This document shows, one piece after another, positions 48,001-52,563 of a stretch of 52,563 nt of DNA. The translations under genes and the position numbers were made by a program. The notes under the pieces were generated by a model. That model searched no databases. It was not told where the DNA came from and saw only the letters and a list, made by a program, of their open reading frames with translations. The stretch is from a virus. The first letter of the stretch is position 1, and each line of letters starts with the position of its first letter. The stretch spans positions 1-52,563 of IMG/VR virus record IMGVR_UViG_3300030098_003463. One strand, written 5' to 3'.

Positions 48001-49357
48001 CAAAAGTTAAATCTGCATCAGTATCTTCAAAAACTCTAGTAGATTGTGCTAAAGATTGAGATAAAATGTCATCTATGTAAGTGTCAATAATATTTGAAGC
48101 AGACTCTATGCTAAGAATGTCATTGAGGTCTGCTCCATAATCTTCAAAAACACCAACTATAGTACCTCTAACATCGTCTACTTGAGAAACATCAGAAAAA
48201 TCTACATCTTCTATTAACCGTAAAATTTCGTTTACGGCATTGTCCATATCTTCTACAGCATCGTTTGCAGGAATTACTTCATTTCCAGCAACGTCTACTA
48301 CGGTGTTTTGGTCTACTACTGGTTCTTCTGCTACTACTGGCTCTTCTGTAACTACAGGTTCTTCTGGCACTGCTGTCTCTTCTGGCACCACTGCTTCTGA
48401 AACATCTGGCTCTGGCTCTGGTTCTGGTTCTGGTTCTTCAACTGGATCTGGCCTTTGCGCTTCTGCTTCTTCATCTAATTCACGTTGCGCTCTACCAACC
48501 AAAAAAGACGCCAAGTCAGCAGCATTTGCCCTAGCATCTTCTATACTTGCCCCAGACTGCAATAAAATATCTGCAGCCCTTCCAGTTATATCTTGTCCTT
48601 CAGAAACAGCAGCTTTAACATTTTTATAATTGTTTTTGACTAAATCCCCTGCAACAGATAGGTAATTCCATGTGTAATCAGTCGGCGCAGACACTTCAGC
48701 ATCATCATCATCTGCGCTATCGCCACCGCTTTCTGCAGGTAAATCTACCTGTCGCTGCGCTTCAAAATAAGCATCAGAACTAAGGTAATTACTAACTAAT
48801 CTTCCTAATTCTGGATCTTCAGAAAAAAGACTATCTACGTTAATGTCCCTTCTATTAGGGTCTTCTTCAAGCAAGGCTACTATTTCATTGTATCTATTTT
48901 GACGAAGTGCTTCTGCTTCGCTAGGATCAGACTCTACCCCTTCTTCAAAATCTTCTTCAAAATCTTCTTCTACTATTTCACCATCTTCTACTACTGCTAC
49001 TTCATCCTCAAAATCATCTGCAACTACGTCTTCTGTAACATTTATTTCTTCTTCTTCTTCTTCTTCTATATCATTAAAAGTATCTGCCGTTGTAGTGCTA
49101 GAAGCTACAGCACCGGGAACAGCATCTTCAAAAGCTTGATCTTCAGGAGAAATAAAAGGCTTTGGAACATAAGCTCTTTCTATTATACCCTCTTTGTCAT
49201 ATAAATCTGATAGCCCTGCGCGACTATATAAAATTTCTAACTCTTGCCAATCACTTGAAATAGCATCTGGGCTAGTTCCTTTTTTAAGTTTTTCTTCTAT
49301 TTCACGCTTTTTCTTTCCTGCGCGATTACGCGGAACTGAACTTGTTGCCATTGTCAT
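45080..49357 (-). CDS. Long coiled-coil internal virion protein
   Basis: 1425 residues. Residues about 60-190 are very acidic (IEEEEEEEINVTEDV). About 290-350 is a Pro/Glu/Val tandem repeat (PEEPVVTEEPVVAEEPVV). From about 420 to 1330 there is almost unbroken Arg/Glu/Leu coiled coil with a recurring LDLE.RR(L/I).L(D/E) unit and the exact-style repeat QRADE(S/T).EEF..RR(D/S)E. It ends EFGDFFF at a T11 run. In size and composition it matches long fibrous core, scaffold-like or tape-measure proteins. With a podovirus-like gene set I favour an internal core/ejection protein. It follows the 137-residue gene by 24 nt. Confidence 0.6.
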   Translation of the reverse strand: MTMATSSVPRNRAGKKKREIEEKLKKGTSPDAISSDWQELEILYSRAGLSDLYDKEGIIERAYVPKPFISPEDQAFEDAVPGAVASSTTTADTFNDIEEEEEEEINVTEDVVADDFEDEVAVVEDGEIVEEDFEEDFEEGVESDPSEAEALRQNRYNEIVALLEEDPNRRDINVDSLFSEDPELGRLVSNYLSSDAYFEAQRQVDLPAESGGDSADDDDAEVSAPTDYTWNYLSVAGDLVKNNYKNVKAAVSEGQDITGRAADILLQSGASIEDARANAADLASFLVGRAQRELDEEAEAQRPDPVEEPEPEPEPEPDVSEAVVPEETAVPEEPVVTEEPVVAEEPVVDQNTVVDVAGNEVIPANDAVEDMDNAVNEILRLIEDVDFSDVSQVDDVRGTIVGVFEDYGADLNDILSIESASNIIDTYIDDILSQSLAQSTRVFEDTDADLTFGREAEAGIEISMENIINSIAIDEQEILEKTTTLINNKYDDALERLGRLGLLEGGGITASGVTIRQAEEIETARANELIQAELDVGQQYRAELRETLQLFENIKRSRAEEAIDEQRVRIDTTQQLLNFVVSLEEIRLGTRAADVAEGRLGLEARSLDLEDYRTKADERLREAELVGNLDGEETLAMREVLSRIELDKKRLDLEAKISDRELTIQEKAQALNELLGVKQLNLEAKRFNLEEALGLGGLDLNERRVALDEIMGRAGIGVDERRLALDTLLGEGELAVRRDLAAAEIEQVSVSNYLAKNADRRADLELQLQEGEINSRIALETRRLDLEQFIASNDIELRNVGLDIERSRVDQQGRSLNLESRRIDLVEAELAQRADESAEEFSIRRDEMAQRLAQSDEEFELRRSELEQRADETDEEFAFRREELEQEAFLREQQLELQRELETARLDYESTLGFARLEQEGERISLEERKLLLDEMVEVGRLDLATQQLAFEEIQFNQQYSLEEKRYYSDKLLAERGLDQRDRELATAELVANARITQDELELEYSKLSDEKRLALEERGLVIREDMSAAEIQRMNREMNLSEERLALEKTSMDNVQAAQAFEQQMALADRLGYYIDASGEVIPTLAASNAAQEIELRERGLNIEADRLAASTEQFTLSFNQATKEWAAANDLNLRETEALIARTNADIADQEARLKANIEQMDNENAISWENLRLRGVEIEAGREATEEEMAFRREQLAIQIEQQNLDRANDMFKFSEQMDLSLQEFETLNDRWETEWAFSTQQAAQEFGLREDEFAILKYQVEQEIALRGKSLDDAAAQWASEFGLEEERVLQALRQDAAIFEEQLNAMAIENDLSQQEFEMIKAKMTAFNKEEQKRDETWELLMEDFDWDDENAIKNLSAHMALLNGATGLPGGQGQLFENQPGLLESITGFGTSWLVKTFGDDIGKSIESKIKEEFGDFFF

Positions 49358-49381
49358 AGTATTAATGCCTGTTGTTAATTG

Positions 49382-49795
49382 TTACTCTTCGTCAGAAATT
49401 GAATCGCCTAAAAGCAGTCTCATTCGTCCGTACACTAAAGTATTCCATTGCTCTGAAACACAAGATAAAATTAGAGCTTTCTTTTTTTCTCCAATTTTTA
49501 CTGTATTATATGAATCCCCTTCTTCTGTTCTTATTTGTTCTGCTAATGAAAACTTTAACCACTTATCTTCTTCTGTTGTTTCTTCTGTATCCTTGCTGGT
49601 AGTTAAAGAAAACAACACTGCATGTCCTGCAGTTAAATCTACTGTATCAACTAGCTCTTCTTCCGTAAGTTTTTTTGGGTCTTTAGCTTCGTCAATTATT
49701 TTTTGAATATTTGGCTTATGAACTTTAGTGACTATAACTTCCCCATTAAAGTTCAATAATTTTTTGTTAAAATCTACTAAAATTGCTTCACCCAT
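49382..49795 (-). CDS. Late-unit protein of unknown function
   Basis: 137 residues: MGEAILVDFNKKLLNFNGEV, then PKKLTEEELVDTVDLTAGHA and KALILSCVSEQWNTLVYGRM. It is acidic and soluble. Its ATG has the shared 14-nt leader AACCCTCAAGGAGA, as the scaffold has. It lies between the small membrane genes and the coiled-coil protein. The LTEEELVDTVDLTAGHAVLFSL stretch resembles small chaperone-like or tail-assembly proteins in marine phages, but I cannot name the family. Confidence 0.5.
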   Translation of the reverse strand: MGEAILVDFNKKLLNFNGEVIVTKVHKPNIQKIIDEAKDPKKLTEEELVDTVDLTAGHAVLFSLTTSKDTEETTEEDKWLKFSLAEQIRTEEGDSYNTVKIGEKKKALILSCVSEQWNTLVYGRMRLLLGDSISDEE

Positions 49796-49801
49796 AATGC
49801 T

Positions 49802-49815
49802 TCTCCTTGAGGGTT
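49802..49815 (-). promoter_or_regulatory. Shared 14-nt ribosome-site leader, copy 3
   Basis: Minus-strand AACCCTCAAGGAGA before the ATG at 49795, identical to 9123-9136 and 11872-11885. Confidence 0.6.
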
Positions 49816-49825
49816 TTAAGTTAAA

Positions 49826-50059
49826 TCATGCTACATTTTTTTGAAAAAACTGTTTTACCATGTTTATAACTGTAGTCAATCCTGCCACTACGTACGGTAT
49901 AACGTCAGGAGTTTGTAAAGACTCAGGCATATACCCAAGGTTGCTAAGTATAGAATAAGCACAAGCACCCACTCCACCCACTGCTGCGCCTTTTGCAGTC
50001 TTTGCAGTCTCTTTTGCACCAAATCCAACTTGGATGTTTTTTTTGATTTTGCCAATCAT
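49826..50059 (-). CDS. Small membrane protein, holin-like
   Basis: 77 residues. A basic amphipathic start (MIGKIKKNIQVGFGAKETAK) is followed by a Gly/Ala-rich helix (GAAVGGVGACAYSILSNLGY) and a second hydrophobic helix (VIPYVVAGLTTVINMVKQFF). Two short helices with a charged end are holin-like (class II). It is grouped with two other small membrane genes, the usual arrangement of a lysis cassette. Not proven by motif. Confidence 0.5.
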   Translation of the reverse strand: MIGKIKKNIQVGFGAKETAKTAKGAAVGGVGACAYSILSNLGYMPESLQTPDVIPYVVAGLTTVINMVKQFFQKNVA

Positions 50060-50073
50060 TTTATCCTCGTATC

Positions 50074-50475
50074 TTAATCGTTCTCGTTAAGAGGCAATTT
50101 GTCTAATGGTCGCTCAATCCGCAAGCTTGGCAATTGAGCATTGGGCAACTTCATTAATGTGCCACCCGTAATTTTTTTATTACCATTGTCATCGACTTCT
50201 AAGTCGTAAAGATAAAATGTTGTTGACAACAAACCTAAATTAGTGATACGAGCAGGTCTTCGTGTGCCGTTGGTTTGCAACCAAACAACATCTGACTCAT
50301 CATAGTCTGTGCCTATCGACAACGCTAAACCAGCAATTAAATTTTGAATACTTTCTTTTAAAAACAACAATGCAAAACCAATAATTGCTAACCATGCATA
50401 CTCATTAAGCAGTGTTGTTAGGCCACTTTCTGCTCCAAACTGCCGTAACGCTTGCTCTGCCACTTGCTCGTTCAT
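50074..50475 (-). CDS. Miniature MscS-like channel protein
   Basis: 133 residues. Residues about 26-56 (YAWLAIIGFALLFLKESIQN, LIAGLALSIG) match the pore-lining TM3a/TM3b helix of MscS channels (..LG.ALQ..L.NLAAG..). Residues 57-92 match the following beta domain (D.V...GTRRPARITNLGLLSTTFY, compare G..G.V..I...ST). GGTLMKLPNAQLPS at 104-117 matches the ..V.IPNG.I.. box. The rest of MscS (TM1, TM2, C-terminal alpha/beta domain) is absent. It sits between two small membrane genes in the lysis region. It may act as a holin-like or tension-gated pore, or relieve osmotic shock during DNA entry. Confidence 0.65.
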   Translation of the reverse strand: MNEQVAEQALRQFGAESGLTTLLNEYAWLAIIGFALLFLKESIQNLIAGLALSIGTDYDESDVVWLQTNGTRRPARITNLGLLSTTFYLYDLEVDDNGNKKITGGTLMKLPNAQLPSLRIERPLDKLPLNEND

Positions 50476-50482
50476 GTTTTAT

Positions 50483-50893
50483 CTAACGCAATGGACGCAT
50501 AGCAAACGCTATTATGCCACCAATTATTACTTGCATTACGCCTATCGTAGCCTCATGCTGAAATACAGGCTCCCACTTGCCCCATCCTCCAGCGACTTCC
50601 ATTACTTGATAAAAAATAATGAGGATAGTAGCTGCTGTACTAGCATAAGCAGCACTTGATTTTTCCTGAGACTTAGCATGTTCTTTCTTGGTAAGTGTAA
50701 CAACTTCCGCATGAGCTTTTTTTGCTTCAGCTTTTGCTGATCGAACTTCTTTGCTACGCGCACGTGCTACGCTATCAGAGGCAGTTTGCATTCGTTTTGC
50801 TTGGTCAAGCTCCTTCCAAAGTTGTGTGTAGTACATACGCAACTCTGAAAAACTACCCACAGTTTTAGGATCACGTGGTGGTTTGCCCAACAT
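50483..50893 (-). CDS. Coiled-coil membrane protein of the lysis region
   Basis: 136 residues. Residues about 15-75 are a charged coiled coil (SVARARSKEVRSAKAEAKKA). Then come two hydrophobic segments, AAYASTAATILIIFYQVMEV at about 82-101 and TIGVMQVIIGGIIAFAMRPL at about 116-135. This could be a holin with a cytoplasmic coil, or an inner-membrane spanin-like protein. It starts 3 nt after the fibre gene stop. Confidence 0.5.
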   Translation of the reverse strand: MLGKPPRDPKTVGSFSELRMYYTQLWKELDQAKRMQTASDSVARARSKEVRSAKAEAKKAHAEVVTLTKKEHAKSQEKSSAAYASTAATILIIFYQVMEVAGGWGKWEPVFQHEATIGVMQVIIGGIIAFAMRPLR

Positions 50894-50896
50894 TTG

Positions 50897-52563
50897 CTAT
50901 CTCACTAAATACAAATCAACGCTTTCGCTGATTTGCTTCATTTTAATCCATGTTGGTCGCACTGGTTCATTAGCTTTAATTTGCACTTGTCCCAATAATC
51001 CAATCAGATTCCACTCTGTACGTTCTTCGCGTGGCGTGTATGTGCGCGATGCATCGTAATCTGGATTTAATTTGCGGACGCTTTGTTTTGAACTCGTCGC
51101 ACCCGTTGGCGGTGTCCACGAAGCGTCTTTGGCAAGCTCGTCGCGCTCGTAGCATGAGCCAGCTTCAACTTTAATATCGTTGATCTGTTTGTCTTCTGGG
51201 ACATCATCTCCATCGACATAACGCACTTCATCCCACTCCCACACTGTAACGTCTTCTCGCAGATACACGCCATAATCATTGGTCAAATATTTGTCGGTCC
51301 AATGATTCCACGCTGTATTGCCAATCACTGCGCTGTTTTTGTTTTCAGATTTTGGCCTGACTACGCCAACAATATTATCAGTGCTATCGGACGATGCGTT
51401 GTAAGCACGTACTTTTTCACCATCCATAACTACCGAAATGCCAATTTCTAACGCTGTTCCATCTGTTGATTCAAAAAACTCCTGATAGTCAGCACCAGAG
51501 CCTGAAAAAGAACCATCTGCGTACGCATTTCCATCCCCACGAAAAGCAAACTCAGTGTCTCCAAATCCAGACCCAGAATACATTTTAAAAAAATTATATG
51601 CAGAGTTAGCAGACCTTGAAGCATTAAGTCTAAAAACAGTGTCACCCTGAGTAGAACTTGTGTTAAAAAAATCAAAACTGCTACCTGCTGAACTATCAGT
51701 AAGCTCAAGTCGCTTGCTCGGGCTTGTTGTGCCAATGCCAACATTACCAGAACTTGACACTAAAAATACATTAGCGTTTGCGCCTATATCTATCGGCCTG
51801 TATTCAGTGCCTGTGTGGAGAGCATTAATCTGACCGTTGTTATTCGTGTTGTCATAGCTAAGTACAATGCCTTTTTGACCACTTGCAGGATTGCCATTTA
51901 CGGTTACGTGATTGCTGTTGGTGTCCGTAAAGTCCACACGATCAGCAGTTACCAACAGATCATCTTCAACCTCAATACCCATATCGCCCGTGGCGTGGTT
52001 GTAATAGATTCGGGATTGATAGCTTGTATCAGCAGAGTCTGAAAACGTAATCTGATTGACAGAGCCGCCACTGCTTGCTGATGCTAATGCGAGTTCAGTG
52101 TTATTGTGTGCCGTTGATCCGATCAACACAATTGCATCTGACGTGCTGTATGTGTGCGGATCACCACCGCCAATCCCTAAGCCAACATCACTTGAGTTTT
52201 CTGAATAAACAAGATTGGCTGATCCGTTAATTGTATCTGAATCGGTAAATGTAGCAATGCGCGTAGATGCGCCGTTTGTAGCATCTATACCGCTAGATGG
52301 AGTAGCCCAGCTAATATCTGTACCGTCAGATGTAAGGACCGTATTAGCCCCACCTTTTGTTAAAATGGCTGTAGCACCACTAGCGTTTCCATAAAGAATA
52401 GAACCACGACTAAGAGCATCTAAAAGGTTTATTTCTGATGCAGTAGAAGATACGGCAGTAGACCCTAATGTTAGTTGTCCATCAGGAACAATAAGACCTG
52501 CGCTGCCATTAAGAATCAAGTCGTCTGCTGAAGTATCCCATGTCATATTTGCAGATGCAGTGT
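50897..52563 (-). CDS. Tail fibre protein, C-terminal part with peptidase G2-type autocleavage domain (runs off the right end)
   Basis: The frame is open to the right edge (a Met at 52546, MTWDTSADDLILNGSAG, is internal, matching the left fragment). After fibre repeats, the C-terminal ~190 residues (YQEFFESTDGTALEIGISVV, NIVGVVRPKSENKNSAVIGN, then AWNHWTDKYLTNDYGVYLRE) match the peptidase G2 / IMC autoproteolytic chaperone family, which trimerises fibres and cuts itself off. The upstream part is the same gene as the fragment at 1-2045 or a tandem copy. It ends 3 nt before the coiled-coil membrane gene. Confidence 0.88.
   Translation of the reverse strand, partial: TASANMTWDTSADDLILNGSAGLIVPDGQLTLGSTAVSSTASEINLLDALSRGSILYGNASGATAILTKGGANTVLTSDGTDISWATPSSGIDATNGASTRIATFTDSDTINGSANLVYSENSSDVGLGIGGGDPHTYSTSDAIVLIGSTAHNNTELALASASSGGSVNQITFSDSADTSYQSRIYYNHATGDMGIEVEDDLLVTADRVDFTDTNSNHVTVNGNPASGQKGIVLSYDNTNNNGQINALHTGTEYRPIDIGANANVFLVSSSGNVGIGTTSPSKRLELTDSSAGSSFDFFNTSSTQGDTVFRLNASRSANSAYNFFKMYSGSGFGDTEFAFRGDGNAYADGSFSGSGADYQEFFESTDGTALEIGISVVMDGEKVRAYNASSDSTDNIVGVVRPKSENKNSAVIGNTAWNHWTDKYLTNDYGVYLREDVTVWEWDEVRYVDGDDVPEDKQINDIKVEAGSCYERDELAKDASWTPPTGATSSKQSVRKLNPDYDASRTYTPREERTEWNLIGLLGQVQIKANEPVRPTWIKMKQISESVDLYLVR
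52095..52563. repeat. Right copy of the imperfect end repeat inside the fibre gene
   Basis: Matches 1-700 at both ends but lacks 231 nt in the middle; third-position differences are scattered through the aligned parts. Position 52095 corresponds to base 1, and 52563 to base 700. Confidence 0.85.

Noticed and set aside
50210-50245. Palindrome GTTGTTGACAAC as another member of the dispersed operator set
   Set aside because: Its arms (GTTGT/ACAAC) differ from the TCTTGT/ACAAGA arms shared by the four accepted sites.
1-52563. Direct circular closure by joining base 52563 to base 1
   Set aside because: The simple join breaks the fibre reading frame; only collapsing the imperfect overlap keeps it open.
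1-52563. CRISPR arrays, tRNA genes, insertion sequences and integrase/attachment sites
   Set aside because: I looked for spaced identical repeats, TTCGA-type loops with acceptor stems, transposase motifs and recombinase catalytic patterns, and saw none that held up.

Overview
The window looks like the complete, or almost complete, genome of a tailed double-stranded DNA phage (Caudoviricetes), probably marine and infecting a Gram-negative host. It carries terminase small and large subunits, a portal of about 690 residues, a scaffold next to a major capsid protein, connector/tail proteins, a modular tail fibre and very large virion proteins. No sheath, tape-measure with membrane helices or tail-tube series is recognisable, so a short-tailed (podovirus-like) particle is my best inference. 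Small basic proteins beside the portal and terminase resemble ones I know from uncultured ocean phages. No tRNA, integrase, DNA polymerase, primase or replicative helicase was recognised, so replication probably leans on the host.

Layout. The two contig ends are imperfect copies of one tail-fibre segment (1-700 and 52095-52563, differing by a 231-nt in-frame block). Collapsing them makes the map circular. The minus strand then reads as one long late unit: from 20878 leftward through terminase, portal, head genes, a glycosyltransferase/methyltransferase cassette (5897-8927), connectors and fibre; across the contig ends; then the lysis-like small membrane genes (49826-50893) and the giant internal proteins (36154-49357). 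The plus strand from 22546 to 36157 is an early unit of mostly small proteins: a DUF932 protein, an SSB-like protein, a ParB-family protein, a second ParB-fold protein with a DGQHR motif, a zinc-binding protein that may load a helicase, an M15-type peptidase, two PD-(D/E)XK nucleases and an exported barrel-like protein. A small leftward module (27902-28727) inside it holds an XRE-type repressor and a conserved partner.

Control signals. The 1.67 kb gap between the divergent units (20879-22545) contains an exact match to the bacterial chromosomal parS motif, long iteron-like repeats and a strong rightward promoter embedded in a 32-bp dyad. The repressor gene appears to be transcribed leaderless from a strong promoter. 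A palindrome, TCTTGTTRACAAGA, lies at the divergent switch and recurs three more times inside genes across the genome, like dispersed operators.

Two plus-strand gaps (23167-23432 and 31259-31828) are full of strong stem-loops. The second begins with a promoter-to-terminator unit that predicts a discrete RNA of about 160 nt followed by about 370 nt of further structure. These, the parS/ParB pair, the dispersed palindromes, a miniature MscS-like protein in the lysis region and an 11-T slippery run joining two virion ORFs are the most unusual items.
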